The position numbers were made by a program, and so were the translations under genes. Shown in pieces: positions 1 through 8,650 of a stretch of DNA of 41,960 bases; position 1 is the stretch's first letter, and the number at the start of each line of letters is the position of its first letter. The stretch comes from a virus. Below the pieces are notes generated by a model. It did not search any database, was not told the origin of the DNA, and saw only the letters and a list, made by a program, of their open reading frames with translations. The stretch spans positions 1-41,960 of the IMG/VR virus record IMGVR_UViG_3300044714_000015. One strand, given 5' to 3'.

Positions 1-127
1 CAAAATGTCAAATGAATCGCGGACCTAAACCCAAGACGGCCAAGAACAAGCCCAGCAAGCCCACAGGGCCATCGCTGGCCGGTCCTCCAGTTCCGACTTG
101 CACCCTGACGCCGATTGCTCAGACGGA
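1..127. repeat. Left copy of 127-bp terminal direct repeat (circular assembly overlap)
   Basis: Bases 1-127 are identical to 41834-41960. A repeat of exactly 127 bp is the usual k-mer overlap left when a circular or circularly permuted molecule is assembled. I read it as an assembly closure overlap rather than a biological terminal repeat. It contains the start of the small terminase gene, so that gene appears twice (complete here, partial at the other end). Confidence 0.93.
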
Positions 128-401
128 ATTTGAGCGGCTCGTGCTGATGCTCGACAATCGCAACACTCTCGAGCGTGTGGACGTCGCGGTGATCACGGAA
201 GCGGCTCGTGTCTTCGCTCGGCTCTGCAAAGCCTATGACGATGATGACACCAAGGTGATCAATCAACTGACCACGCAACGCCGCGGCCTCCTTCGCGAGC
301 TTGGCCTGACCCTCCAGCCTTCCCGCACGCTCGTGAAGACTGTCGCCAAAGATCCCAATGCACCAACCGAAGCGACCAAGCCGTTCATCAAGCTGGCGTG
401 A
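12..401 (+). CDS. terS: Phage terminase small subunit, P27-like
   Basis: 129-aa protein that should bind the packaging site and recruit the large terminase. It has a basic, proline-rich N-terminus, then helical segments with the P27-family layout (an LTP-x-A-x-x-E-F-x-R-L start near residues 32-43, a central ARLCKAY helix, and a C-terminal LLRELGLTLQPSRT stretch at about 92-107 resembling the family's LGLTPxSR end). The large terminase lies 680 bp downstream, and an HNH nuclease lies upstream across the circle junction, which is the usual HNH-TerS-TerL order of HK97-like cos phages. The start ATG at 12 has no clear ribosome-binding site. Family assignment is by pattern; the gene order makes it convincing. 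Confidence 0.75.
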   Translation: MNRGPKPKTAKNKPSKPTGPSLAGPPVPTCTLTPIAQTEFERLVLMLDNRNTLERVDVAVITEAARVFARLCKAYDDDDTKVINQLTTQRRGLLRELGLTLQPSRTLVKTVAKDPNAPTEATKPFIKLA

Positions 402-407
402 GGTAAT

Positions 408-767
408 ATGAGCGCAACAAAAAAGACCGTCGGCTTTATCTACTGCGTCTGGTACACAATCAGCCATTGTTTCAAGCTGGGCTTCGGAGTCTGTCCCGAG
501 AAGCGATTCAAAACGGCTCAGACTTGGGCAACCGAACCAATCATTCTGAAGTTCAAAGTGCCGGCAATGTTTGAGGACGAACAGCGTGTACAGCGGAAAC
601 TGAAGCGCCGCGGTTATCTCAAGCCGCATTGCAAGGGGAAGGAAGTCTATTGGATCTCGGATTCTTGGGTTGTGACAAAAGCGAAACTCGACGAAGTGAT
701 CGGCCTCGCACAGCAAGAGGAAATCTGGGATCAACAGACCTTCGGCTTTGAGCGGGAGGTGGCATAA
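408..767 (+). CDS. GIY-YIG-like (T5orf172/MUG113-type) domain protein
   Basis: 119 aa. A GFIYCVWY strand opens the domain, followed by FKLGFGVCPEKRF at about 22-34, which matches the KIG-x-(S/T)-x-x-P-x-x-R pattern of T5orf172/MUG113 GIY-YIG relatives. An acidic EDEQRVQRKLKRRG helix (about 56-69) and KEVYWIS near residue 80 complete the usual order. The family includes phage-borne and possibly homing nucleases. The gene sits between the small and large terminase genes, a place where extra genes are often inserted. The next gene starts in an ATG overlap with its TAA. Nuclease activity is inferred only. Confidence 0.45.
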   Translation: MSATKKTVGFIYCVWYTISHCFKLGFGVCPEKRFKTAQTWATEPIILKFKVPAMFEDEQRVQRKLKRRGYLKPHCKGKEVYWISDSWVVTKAKLDEVIGLAQQEEIWDQQTFGFEREVA

Positions 768-1084
768 TGAGATATACTGATATAGAAATCAAAAAATTGG
801 AGATACTTCGAGGACGATTAGAGCGGATGATATTCGTCCGGCATGGAATGGGCGATCAAGTCAATATCAGCAAGAAGCAACATTGCATCGTGGAACGCGC
901 TCTAAAGGCATTATATAAATTACGTTTAAAAAAGTCTTTCCATAAGAACTATGTTGAGGATGTTTTCGCCTGCTCTCAAGCTGCTTGGGAACTGGTTCGC
1001 GAATTGGATGCGACTCGTGTTTATGGTGGACGGGACTTTGATCCCACAAGCGACGGCGAAATAAAGCTTTATAGGGCAGCGTGA
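767..1084 (+). CDS. Hypothetical protein, AT-rich insert between terminase genes
   Basis: 105-aa basic, helical protein of unknown function. I recognise no domain. Its base composition is visibly more AT-rich than the flanking terminase genes (runs such as ATATAGAAATCAAAAAATT near the start and TTATATAAATTACG near 910-925), suggesting recent acquisition together with the preceding GIY-YIG-like gene. Its start overlaps the previous stop and its TGA is shared with the GTG start of the large terminase (GTGA at 1081), so it is translationally coupled to both neighbours. Confidence 0.7.
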   Translation: MRYTDIEIKKLEILRGRLERMIFVRHGMGDQVNISKKQHCIVERALKALYKLRLKKSFHKNYVEDVFACSQAAWELVRELDATRVYGGRDFDPTSDGEIKLYRAA

Positions 1085-2781
1085 CAGCACAAGCCACAAC
1101 CCGACGCCCCAAGCTCACTGCCTGGGAGCGAGAGCGCCGCAAGCGTGACAAGTACGATTCCGCGAAGTGGGCGGACGCTCTGCGCAATGCCGGGGACTAC
1201 TCAGGCTACACGTTCTCTCTGGGCCACAACCCCGCCGTCTACTTCATTGATCAGCTCACCCATACCGGCGATTACGCGGCTCAGTCTTTCGAGCTTCAGC
1301 TTTGGCAAGAGGCGATCTTGCGGCTGATGTTCGACCAAGAGGGTCTGAACCGCTATCGTTACGTGTTCATCGGCCTTCCCCGCAAGAATGGCAAGACGGA
1401 GCTTGTCGCGGCCATTGTTCTCTACCTCATGGCCGGCACTGGCATCAGATCGCAAAACATCTACTCCGCCTCGGGGGATGCCGAACAAGCCGCTTTGATC
1501 CATCGCGCGGCGGCGTCGATGGTACACCAGAACGAAAAGCTCAGCGAGGTCTGCAACGTCTACAAGGGTAACGTCAAAAGGATCACACTCGAGCCACTCG
1601 GGTCAGAGTACAAGGCGCTAAGCTCGGATGCAGAGCTTAAGTTTGGTCTACGGCCCTCCGTGAACGTGTTCGACGAAGTACACGTATTCCCCAATCGCGA
1701 CCTACACGCAGCCCTCGAGACAGCTTTCGGAGCAACGAAGCGGCCTTTCACAATCTACATCTCGACGGCCGGCTGGGATCGCACATCACTCTGTTACGAG
1801 CTTTGGGACCGGGCTCGGCATGCAATGCGCGACCCCAAGAGCGATCCTAGGTTCTTGGGCATCCTCTACGAGTTCCATGATGATGAGGACAATTGGCAAG
1901 ACGAGAAGGTTTGGCATCGCATCAATCCCGGCCTCGGGACGTTCTGCAATCTCGACAACTTCCGCCACGACATGGAACACGCGGCGAAGTTTCCCGGCTA
2001 TGAGAATGAATGCAAGCAGTTTTACCTCAATCAGTGGACTGAGCAGCAGGAGCGATGGATCTCTCGGGATGAGTGGCAACAATGCATCGGGCATGTGAAT
2101 CCAGCCGAAATGGTCGGCGAGCCATGTTATGCGGGCTTCGATGGCTCGAAAACCGGGGACATGACGGCGCTTTGGTTGATCTGGCCGACTCCCAAGGGAA
2201 TCAAGTGTGCTGGGCGTTGCTGGGCTCCTCGCGAGGGCAAATGGCGCGACGAGCTTCGCAATAAGGACCGATACGAAAAGTGGAGCAAGCCGGACGCCGA
2301 TGGAGCTGTTTATCTGCACTTAACGAAAGACGACACAGCAGCGACCGGCCTGGATAATGCGATCAACGAAGCGCAGATCGAGCGGGAAATTGTCGAGCTA
2401 AATGAGAAGTTCCCCATGATCTCGCTATTCGCCGATCGGGCCTACTTCCAGCAGATGCTGACCCGGCTCTTCAACGAAGCGGGCATCCCGGTCAAGGCGA
2501 TCCCTCAGACCTGCATGCACCTCAACGAACCGTGCGTGACTCTGGAACGCATGATCTTAGATCGATCCATCGAGCATGGCGGCAATCCGATTCTCGATTG
2601 GAACGTGGCCAATGCGTCCATCGTGCGCAATACGACGGGCCTAATCCATCCCAACAAAACATCAGCAACCGAACGAATCGATGGTCTCGCCGCGCTCTTG
2701 AATGCGCTGGCGGGTTACATCGACGACGAAGCAGATCGTAGTGCGTCCGTTTACGAGCGCCCGGGGATGCTGGCGCTTTAA
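1081..2781 (+). CDS. terL: Phage terminase large subunit (HK97-type, Terminase_1)
   Basis: 566-aa packaging motor that pumps DNA into the prohead by ATP hydrolysis and cuts the concatemer. The Walker A motif is RKNGKT (101-106) and Walker B is VFDEVH with D198-E199, followed by a YISTAG coupling motif near 220. The C-terminal RNase H-like nuclease shows GFDGSKTGD (D354) and FADRAYF (D452) as metal ligands. Length and motif order match Terminase_1. The GTG start at 1081 overlaps the previous TGA. It lies upstream of portal and capsid genes as expected. Confidence 0.95.
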   Translation: MTAQATTRRPKLTAWERERRKRDKYDSAKWADALRNAGDYSGYTFSLGHNPAVYFIDQLTHTGDYAAQSFELQLWQEAILRLMFDQEGLNRYRYVFIGLPRKNGKTELVAAIVLYLMAGTGIRSQNIYSASGDAEQAALIHRAAASMVHQNEKLSEVCNVYKGNVKRITLEPLGSEYKALSSDAELKFGLRPSVNVFDEVHVFPNRDLHAALETAFGATKRPFTIYISTAGWDRTSLCYELWDRARHAMRDPKSDPRFLGILYEFHDDEDNWQDEKVWHRINPGLGTFCNLDNFRHDMEHAAKFPGYENECKQFYLNQWTEQQERWISRDEWQQCIGHVNPAEMVGEPCYAGFDGSKTGDMTALWLIWPTPKGIKCAGRCWAPREGKWRDELRNKDRYEKWSKPDADGAVYLHLTKDDTAATGLDNAINEAQIEREIVELNEKFPMISLFADRAYFQQMLTRLFNEAGIPVKAIPQTCMHLNEPCVTLERMILDRSIEHGGNPILDWNVANASIVRNTTGLIHPNKTSATERIDGLAALLNALAGYIDDEADRSASVYERPGMLAL

Positions 2782-2812
2782 CCTTACTCCTGATTAGGAA
2801 AGGGAGACCAAT

Positions 2813-3475
2813 ATGGCTGCACCACTAGGCGTTGCCGTTACCAATTCGGGCGGCAGTTGCTTCGTTTACAACAACCTTCAGGCTTCGGTCTTTGGCACCG
2901 TGGCGGGCAATACCAACAGCGTCGGACTCCTGCCGCTCGTGCAGGGCATGGAGCCGCAGTCGGCCCAGTTCGTGACGGCGCGGCAACCGGGTGGGTCCGC
3001 TTACCGGCAACCGACCAATGCCAATTTTCCCAACACCACAAACCCGGTTGTGATGCTCGGCGGCGATCTGGGCCTCGCGGCGGCCCGCATGGGATTTACC
3101 AAGGGCGGGGCGTTCTTGGTCGCGAGCAACTCCAACGGCACATCGGCCGTAACGGCGGACCTGACCAATACGCAGGTCAATACGAACGGTTTCTGGGGAG
3201 ACACGACGTTCACGAATGCGAATATCGTGATCTTTCACAACCTTTCCGGCATCGACGGCGTGTCCAACGGAAACGGCTCGTGGTACGTCAACGGCTCGGC
3301 AACGAACGGCGCGGTGCTGAACCTCAACACTAACGGCACGTATGTCGTCAAGCCGAACGGCGGCGTGGCCATGATTTCCGATCCCAATGGCTTCGCGATC
3401 GCCGCGGCGACATGCAAGGTGCTTTGCACTCCGGTCAACGGCGGCGTGCTTGGCGTGGTGGTTTACGGCTCCTAA
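2813..3475 (+). CDS. Putative virion protein, Asn/Gly-rich, unknown
   Basis: 220-aa protein without a recognised family. It is rich in Asn, Gly, Thr and Val with short beta-like segments and few charged residues, a composition shared by several other appendage-like proteins here (for example at 13733 and 15825). That suggests a secreted-like beta-rich structural or decoration protein. It has a good ribosome-binding site (AAAGGGAG) before the ATG at 2813. It sits between large terminase and portal, an unusual place for a fibre-type protein but common for small head or decoration genes. Confidence 0.7.
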   Translation: MAAPLGVAVTNSGGSCFVYNNLQASVFGTVAGNTNSVGLLPLVQGMEPQSAQFVTARQPGGSAYRQPTNANFPNTTNPVVMLGGDLGLAAARMGFTKGGAFLVASNSNGTSAVTADLTNTQVNTNGFWGDTTFTNANIVIFHNLSGIDGVSNGNGSWYVNGSATNGAVLNLNTNGTYVVKPNGGVAMISDPNGFAIAAATCKVLCTPVNGGVLGVVVYGS

Positions 3476-3496
3476 CCCATGAAAGGCAGGTGATCC

Positions 3497-3961
3497 GTGG
3501 AATCTCGTGCAGGACGACCAGCAGGCGGTAGCGGACCTCCACAGCGGCCTCCCAGCGAATGGGAGCGCGGCCCGCTCGAAATGACCCGCGAGCCCGAGCA
3601 GGGCGCCATGGTGACCTCACGGCCAACGTCTCGGAGCCTCAATCCGGCTCCCGAACACATTGGCACGGGCGGCAATTTCACGACCGGCGTGATCGATGCG
3701 CGGCCGGGCGTCATGGCGCAGCGCGCCCTGGCACCGATTCCGGGCGATACGATCACGGTCCTGGAGAACGCGCCGGGCGGCTTCTGCGCTCAGCACTTGG
3801 CCGGGGCCGGCGCGTTCGCTGCGGAGCGCTTCGAGCCTGGCGACGCCAGCGACAACGTCGAAGCTCAAGGACAGGGCGGCAAGGTCGACGCCAAGGGATC
3901 GGCAACGCGGGTGACGGGCAAGCCGATCATGGGCAAGACGGCTGGCAAGGGGACAATCTGA
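3497..3961 (+). CDS. Hypothetical protein upstream of portal
   Basis: 154 aa, GTG start at 3497 preceded by AAAGGCAGGTG. It is Gly/Pro/Ala-rich with a low-complexity N-terminus (GRPAGGSGPPQRPP) and an EGxGGK-like C-terminal tail. No domain recognised. The coding frame is supported because the portal frame, read upstream over the same bases, gives an Arg/Gly-rich shadow. Its TGA (3959-3961) overlaps the apparent CTG start of the portal gene as CTGA, and its last codons contain the AAGGGGA that would serve as the portal ribosome-binding site. Confidence 0.65.
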   Translation: MESRAGRPAGGSGPPQRPPSEWERGPLEMTREPEQGAMVTSRPTSRSLNPAPEHIGTGGNFTTGVIDARPGVMAQRALAPIPGDTITVLENAPGGFCAQHLAGAGAFAAERFEPGDASDNVEAQGQGGKVDAKGSATRVTGKPIMGKTAGKGTI

Positions 3962-5310
3962 AGCGCATCCCATCAATCCTGAAACGCGAACGCCGCTACA
4001 GCTCCGCTGCGGGCCTCTCCGCGCCGGGCTTTACGGCCTCGCTGACCGTGCCGTCAATCGCGGGAGTGCTGGTCACTCCCCAGACGGCACTGACCTTCAT
4101 GGCTTGGTACGCGGCCATCAGGGTCATTACAGAGGATCTTGCGAGCCTGCCGTTCTGCGTCTTCCAGAAATTGCAGGGCGGCGGCTCGAAGATCCAGGAA
4201 GAGCATCCGGTTTCCGAACGCTTCTCGTGGTCTCCCGATGGTGAATGCACCTCGATCCAGTGGCGGGAAGCCTACGACGGGCATGTCTGCGGCTGGGGGA
4301 ATGCTTATGCGGAGATCGAGTGGGATGGCGCAGGCGACCCGGTGCGCCTCCACATGATGCATCCGTCGACCGTTTTACCCAAGCGGGATCGCAACGGGAA
4401 CCTGTTCTATGAAATCCAAGCGCAAGAAAACGCAGGCAGCAGCCCTAACACCCGATACCGCAAGATTGCTCCGTACGACATGCTCCATTTTGCGGGACTT
4501 GGATTTAACGGGCTCGTCGGTTACGCACCTGTCGCACTCGGGCGTGAAGGCATCGGACTTGGTAAGGCTCTTGAGCAGTTTGGGGCCAGTTTCATGGGTC
4601 AAAGTGCCATGCCCTCGGGTGTCCTCGAATACCCGGGCAAATTGACCGATGAAGCCCGCGCCAACCTCAGAAACGAATGGAATCTCGTGCACCAGGGCTC
4701 TGCGGCGGCCAACAAAATCGCGATTTTGCAGCAAGGGATGAAGTTCGTTGAGCAGCAGATCAGCCCTGAACAATCGCAGTTTCTTCAATCCCGGCAGTTC
4801 CAAGTGGTCGAAATTGCTCGAATCTGGCGGCTTCCGCCGCATAAACTCGGTGATTTCTCGACTGCCCACCTCGCAAATCTCGAAGCGGCCAATGATGACT
4901 ACATCATTTCATGTCTACGGCCCTGGTGCGTGCGTTTCGAGGAGTGCATCAACTTCAAACTGATCGGCCGGGACGGCTTGGCGAAGGGCTTCTACACCAA
5001 GCACGACCTTCGACCCCTGCTCCTCAAACTCACCAAGGATCGAGCCGATTACTACCGCAAAATGTGGGAAGTTGGCATCTACACCGTCAATGAGATCCGC
5101 GAACTTGAGGGGTTGAACCCGATCAAAGATGGCGATGGCGGCAACCTGCGATTCAAGCCGGTGAATGTGATGGGGCTCACGGAAAAGCACGCTGATATGG
5201 CTCCCAAGCCCGACAGCGGAGGTGATGGCGAGCCGACAGACGACAAAAACCCACGCGGCCTGCAAGAGATTTTCACGGATCGCTCCGTGCTCAACGGGCG
5301 TGCGGCTTAA
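3958..5310 (+). CDS. Phage portal protein, HK97 family, apparent CTG start
   Basis: 450 aa if translation begins at CTG 3958. The portal forms the dodecameric channel at one capsid vertex through which DNA enters. HK97-type features are the TALTFMAWYAAIRVITEDLASLPF segment split across the N-terminal region, a WGNAYAEIEWD stretch, the FxGxSAMPSGVLEYPGKL region, VVEIARIWRLPPHKLGD, and YTVNEIRELEGLNPI near the C-terminus. No ATG, GTG or TTG occurs in frame near the expected N-terminus. CTG at 3958 lies 4 nt after AAGGGGA and overlaps the upstream stop as CTGA. GTG 4048 is the only downstream alternative; it would remove 30 residues and leave an 86-nt gap. Function is certain; the start is inferred. 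Confidence 0.93.
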   Translation: MKRIPSILKRERRYSSAAGLSAPGFTASLTVPSIAGVLVTPQTALTFMAWYAAIRVITEDLASLPFCVFQKLQGGGSKIQEEHPVSERFSWSPDGECTSIQWREAYDGHVCGWGNAYAEIEWDGAGDPVRLHMMHPSTVLPKRDRNGNLFYEIQAQENAGSSPNTRYRKIAPYDMLHFAGLGFNGLVGYAPVALGREGIGLGKALEQFGASFMGQSAMPSGVLEYPGKLTDEARANLRNEWNLVHQGSAAANKIAILQQGMKFVEQQISPEQSQFLQSRQFQVVEIARIWRLPPHKLGDFSTAHLANLEAANDDYIISCLRPWCVRFEECINFKLIGRDGLAKGFYTKHDLRPLLLKLTKDRADYYRKMWEVGIYTVNEIRELEGLNPIKDGDGGNLRFKPVNVMGLTEKHADMAPKPDSGGDGEPTDDKNPRGLQEIFTDRSVLNGRAA

Positions 5311-5324
5311 CGTCAGAGGGCATC

Positions 5325-5621
5325 ATGGCACTGCAATACGGACTCGCGGATTTCAGAGTCAAGGATCAAAGCGGAAAGCCCGTCGCCGGGGCCGAAATAA
5401 GACTCAAGACGATCGGATTCGACCGCAAAGAATACGAATTAGTCAATCGAACGGATGAAGATGGCCGCATCCTTTTTGCTGTGCCCCAGCAACTCATGCC
5501 ACAGCTCCCGACTGAGGCCGATTATCAAATCGGGACCGCAAAAGGCATCGTCGACCGCGGCAAAGTCCGTTGCGGCGGCAATGAAGAGATCAGAACGCGG
5601 GAAGTGGTGCTTCAATCATGA
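5325..5621 (+). CDS. Small protein with carboxypeptidase-regulatory-like beta domain
   Basis: 98 aa. The sequence opens with FRVKDQSGKPVAGAEIRLKTIGF followed later by DEDGRILFAVP, the pattern of carboxypeptidase regulatory-like Ig folds (V-x-D-x-x-G-x-P-(L/V)-x-G-A, then T-x-x-(D/N)-G). Such domains often decorate phage heads or tails and bind carbohydrate surfaces. It lies between portal and protease genes, so a head decoration or minor capsid role is plausible. Its TGA overlaps the ATG of the next small ORF (ATGA at 5618). Fold call moderate; role is inference. Confidence 0.6.
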   Translation: MALQYGLADFRVKDQSGKPVAGAEIRLKTIGFDRKEYELVNRTDEDGRILFAVPQQLMPQLPTEADYQIGTAKGIVDRGKVRCGGNEEIRTREVVLQS

Positions 5622-5812
5622 TTTTCCCGCAGAAACGGCGACTCGAGGCGGTCAAGTGGCGGCGATGGTGCGAGAGCAGAAAGCAACTCATCGCCGAGAT
5701 CAAAAAACAGCCAATTCTTGGACCATCGCCACTCAGGGCCTTTTATTTCTCGATTCTTGAGCGAGATTCTATCGTTCCGGGCGATCTAGACCGTGTCATC
5801 CATTACTATTGA
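5618..5812 (+). CDS. Small basic hypothetical protein
   Basis: 64 aa, strongly basic and aromatic (KRRLEAVKWRRWCESRK), unknown function. It starts in an ATGA overlap with the preceding gene, the commonest junction type in this operon, which supports it being translated. No recognisable domain. Confidence 0.5.
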   Translation: MIFPQKRRLEAVKWRRWCESRKQLIAEIKKQPILGPSPLRAFYFSILERDSIVPGDLDRVIHYY

Positions 5813-5848
5813 CTCCCGAATCATCCGCAAAGTGGTGCTTCAAAGCGC

Positions 5849-6724
5849 GTGAGTGAAGAGAATCTGAGATCGACTTGCGAGATCATGATCCATAGCGGCG
5901 GTCTCGAACCAATAGTTCACACGTATTGCTCTATTGATGGGCGAATGATCCGCAAAGAAGCGGATGGCTACCACATCTACTCGGAAGACGGATCAAAACA
6001 TCTTGGCGGGCCGTATAAGTCACTCGCCGCAGCTAAAAAGCGGCTTGAGCAGATCGACTATTTCAAGCAAAAGGGGCAAAAATCGATGATTTTCACGCCG
6101 GAACGGCGGTTTTTCCCCTTCGGAGAAGCCGAATTGCGAGTGATCGAGGGCGACAACGGGACCAAGAAAATCATCGGAAAAGCGGCCGTTTTTGGCAAAA
6201 TGAGCCAGAATCTGGGCGGTTTTCAGGAGAAATTGCATCCAAAAGCCTTCGACAAAGTGCTCAAAACGGCTGATGTTCGCGGTCTCCGCAACCACGACCC
6301 GGACAAGCTCCTCGGGCGCACCAAATCGGGCACGATGCGGCTGCATACGGACAAGGATGCGCTCCACTACGAGATCGACGTGCCTCAGACCACCGAAGGC
6401 CGCGATACAGTCGAGATGATCAAGCGTGGCGACCTGGATGGCAGCTCGTTTTCGTTCATGGTCGATGACGACGGCGATGAATGGGACGACGAGAGCGATC
6501 CACCGACGCGGACGGTGCATAGCATCAGGGATCTCTTCGACGTTGGCCCGGTGACCTATCCGGCCTACCTCGACACATCCACGGGAACGCGGGCGCTCGG
6601 CGAATGCCGATCCCTCCAGCGGTTCCTCGAATCACGCGAGTCTGCTCAACGTGAACGGACTCAACTGTTGAAGGCGAAGAGAATCCGAATCCTCCGTCTG
6701 AGGCTCGGGTGTATCACTTCTTGA
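5849..6724 (+). CDS. HK97-type prohead protease with N-terminal extension
   Basis: 291-aa serine protease that cleaves scaffold domains during capsid maturation. The core has NHDPDKLLGR with H149 and GDLDGSSFSF with S199/S200, a His-Ser spacing of about 50 residues as in HK97 gp4, followed by VGPVTYPAYLDT. The first 75 residues carry a YHIYSEDGSKHLGGPYKS...RLEQIDYFK module, which I recall as a frequent N-terminal addition to phage prohead proteases. The GTG at 5849 includes it; an internal ATG at 6087 (AAGGGG upstream) could give a core-only form. It lies directly before the capsid gene. Confidence 0.9.
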   Translation: MSEENLRSTCEIMIHSGGLEPIVHTYCSIDGRMIRKEADGYHIYSEDGSKHLGGPYKSLAAAKKRLEQIDYFKQKGQKSMIFTPERRFFPFGEAELRVIEGDNGTKKIIGKAAVFGKMSQNLGGFQEKLHPKAFDKVLKTADVRGLRNHDPDKLLGRTKSGTMRLHTDKDALHYEIDVPQTTEGRDTVEMIKRGDLDGSSFSFMVDDDGDEWDDESDPPTRTVHSIRDLFDVGPVTYPAYLDTSTGTRALGECRSLQRFLESRESAQRERTQLLKAKRIRILRLRLGCITS

Positions 6725-6736
6725 AAGGGGCAACCA

Positions 6737-8266
6737 ATGCCGGTTTCTGACAAGCCGCAACTAACGCCCCCCGAGCTTCGTCGAAAAAAGGCGGAGATCG
6801 ATGGGCGGCTCAAGGCAAAGGAGCAAGAGTCGAGCACGGTCTTGATGGAATACGCCGCAGAGGGCCGCGTCGTCACCGACGACGAGTGGAAAAAGGCCGA
6901 TGGACTGACGAAGGAGATCCTCGATCTCCGCAAGCTATCGGATGCCTTCCGGGATCAGATCACGGCGGCAGAACGGTGGGAAGTCGCTGATGATCACATC
7001 GCAAACGGCGACGGGGCCAGCGAGGGCGACGGCCGGTTGAACCGCGGCGACCCGATGCTGCCGCACAACGACGGCAAGAATACCCACAACGGCCGTCACG
7101 GGTACTCGATGATCAAGGCTTGGCGCTCTCAGATGGACCCTGGGCGCTTCAAGCTCGACGGTTTGGAGCTCGAAGTTCACCAGGAAATGAGCAAGCAGCG
7201 CAGCGAACTGGGCTGCAAGGCCGCACGTGGCATTATGATCCCGCTCGATCTTCCGGTGGATCGCCGGGCCTCGCAGCGCTGGGCGAGCCGCAGCGGCCTC
7301 AAGACAGCTTTCATGCGCTATGAGGAGCGCATGCGGGCCGATGCCGCTCGTGAGCACCGGGCGTCAGGCACCTTCGACACGACGGCCGGTGGCGGCGCGA
7401 TTCCGACGATCCTCGACACCACGATCATCGAGCTTCTCCGAGCCCGGATGGTCACTTTCAATCTCGGATCGGTCGTGATGACCGACATGCAGGGCTTGTT
7501 CGCTATCCCGCGGCAAGCGAGCGCCTCGACGTTCTACATGGTCGCTCAAGGTGGCTCGGTCACAGCGACAAACCAGACGATCGATCAGGTCCCGTTCAGT
7601 CCTCACACGGGCGGCGTGCAGACGACCTACACACGCCAGCTCTTGGAGCAAATCAACACCGATGCGGAGATGTTTGTCCGTGAAGATCACGCGGCGGTTG
7701 TGGCCCGTGGCGTGGAGACGGCAGCGTTCAATGGCCAAGGGGCCAACGGCTATCCGCTCGGAATCCTGCAGAACATGCAGATCGGCGTTTATGCTCTGGG
7801 AACCAACGGGGCGGCTCCGACCTGGGCGCAGATTGTGTCGATGGAAGCCTACCCCGCGTACTTCAACGCGGACGTGGGCAATCTGGCTTATGTCACGGAC
7901 GCGCTTGTCCGTGGCACGCTCAAGACCACAGCGAAGATCGGCAGCACCTTCCCGATCTACCTTTGGAACACGGAAGCGCCTGACTTCCCGGTCAACGGCT
8001 ATCCGTGCGCGATCACCAATCTCTTGCCTCAGAATCTCGTCAAGGGAACGGGAACAAATCTTCACACGATGATCTTCGGCAACTGGCATGACCTGGTTTA
8101 CGCGCTTTGGTCCGGCATGGATACGATCGTCGATCCCTTCACTCAGGCCGCGAATGGCGGCGTGGTGATCACGACCCTCCAGGATTTCGACGTCAACATC
8201 CGCCACTACCAGAGCTTCGCGAATTGCGTCGATATCGTCAGCGGTATCACCGCGCCGATCATCTAA
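6737..8266 (+). CDS. Major capsid protein, HK97 fold
   Basis: 509 aa. Residues 1 to about 85 are charged and helical (scaffold-like delta domain, probable target of the upstream protease). The HK97-fold body begins near FDTTAGGGAIPT (about 210) and continues with TFNLGSVVMTDMQGLFAIPR, VPFSPHTGGVQTTYTRQLLEQ, an E-loop to spine transition and AAFNGQGANGYPLGILQ, a motif seen in many Phage_capsid (PF05065-type) proteins. The N-terminal domain is longer than the roughly 100 residues of HK97, so about 200 residues may be removed on maturation. Good ribosome-binding site (AAAGGGG) before ATG 6737. Confidence 0.93.
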   Translation: MPVSDKPQLTPPELRRKKAEIDGRLKAKEQESSTVLMEYAAEGRVVTDDEWKKADGLTKEILDLRKLSDAFRDQITAAERWEVADDHIANGDGASEGDGRLNRGDPMLPHNDGKNTHNGRHGYSMIKAWRSQMDPGRFKLDGLELEVHQEMSKQRSELGCKAARGIMIPLDLPVDRRASQRWASRSGLKTAFMRYEERMRADAAREHRASGTFDTTAGGGAIPTILDTTIIELLRARMVTFNLGSVVMTDMQGLFAIPRQASASTFYMVAQGGSVTATNQTIDQVPFSPHTGGVQTTYTRQLLEQINTDAEMFVREDHAAVVARGVETAAFNGQGANGYPLGILQNMQIGVYALGTNGAAPTWAQIVSMEAYPAYFNADVGNLAYVTDALVRGTLKTTAKIGSTFPIYLWNTEAPDFPVNGYPCAITNLLPQNLVKGTGTNLHTMIFGNWHDLVYALWSGMDTIVDPFTQAANGGVVITTLQDFDVNIRHYQSFANCVDIVSGITAPII

Positions 8267-8275
8267 GGAGCCGTC

Positions 8276-8650
8276 ATGGCCGATACAGGCTTTCAGCCGC
8301 GAGCGGGGAACAATTCCCCTCGCGGTCTCAGTTACATCCGAATGATCCGGGCTCGGCTGGTTGTTTCCCGGGTCTGCGAACCGGGGACAATCATCGCGAT
8401 CGAGCCCAATTCCGGCCTGATCGCTCCGCAGATCGACGGCTTGAGCGAGGCGCTCGCCGAAGCTCTCGTGAAACACGGTTGGGCCGTCCATCACCAGCTC
8501 CGATCGGGCGACAAGCCGATCAGCGTGAAGCCTGGAGCGCCCGAGAAGCTCTTATCCGGCAATGAATGGCAGGAGATCGAGTCGGCGGTCTTGAAAACGC
8601 CAGCGGCGGCTGAAAAGTCGCTCTCGCCAAGAGGAAAGGCAGCGGTATGA
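8276..8650 (+). CDS. Hypothetical head-region protein
   Basis: 124 aa, AAGGAG ribosome-binding site 7 nt before the ATG. The middle (YIRMIRARLVVSRVCEPGTIIAIEP...LVKHGWAVHH) is a short beta-rich segment like the small 'edge' or decoration proteins often found after capsid genes, but I cannot assign a family. Its TGA overlaps the next ATG. Probably a minor head or connector-accessory protein by position. Confidence 0.7.
   Translation: MADTGFQPRAGNNSPRGLSYIRMIRARLVVSRVCEPGTIIAIEPNSGLIAPQIDGLSEALAEALVKHGWAVHHQLRSGDKPISVKPGAPEKLLSGNEWQEIESAVLKTPAAAEKSLSPRGKAAV

Noticed and set aside
3559-3957. Upstream extension of the portal frame to ATG 3559
   Set aside because: Translates to Arg/Gly-rich low-quality sequence and overlaps the better coding frame at 3497; portal homology begins only after 3958.
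7364-8494. 376-aa leftward open frame opposite the major capsid gene
   Set aside because: Arg/Asp/His-rich composition without domains, entirely antisense to the well-supported capsid gene; a shadow frame.
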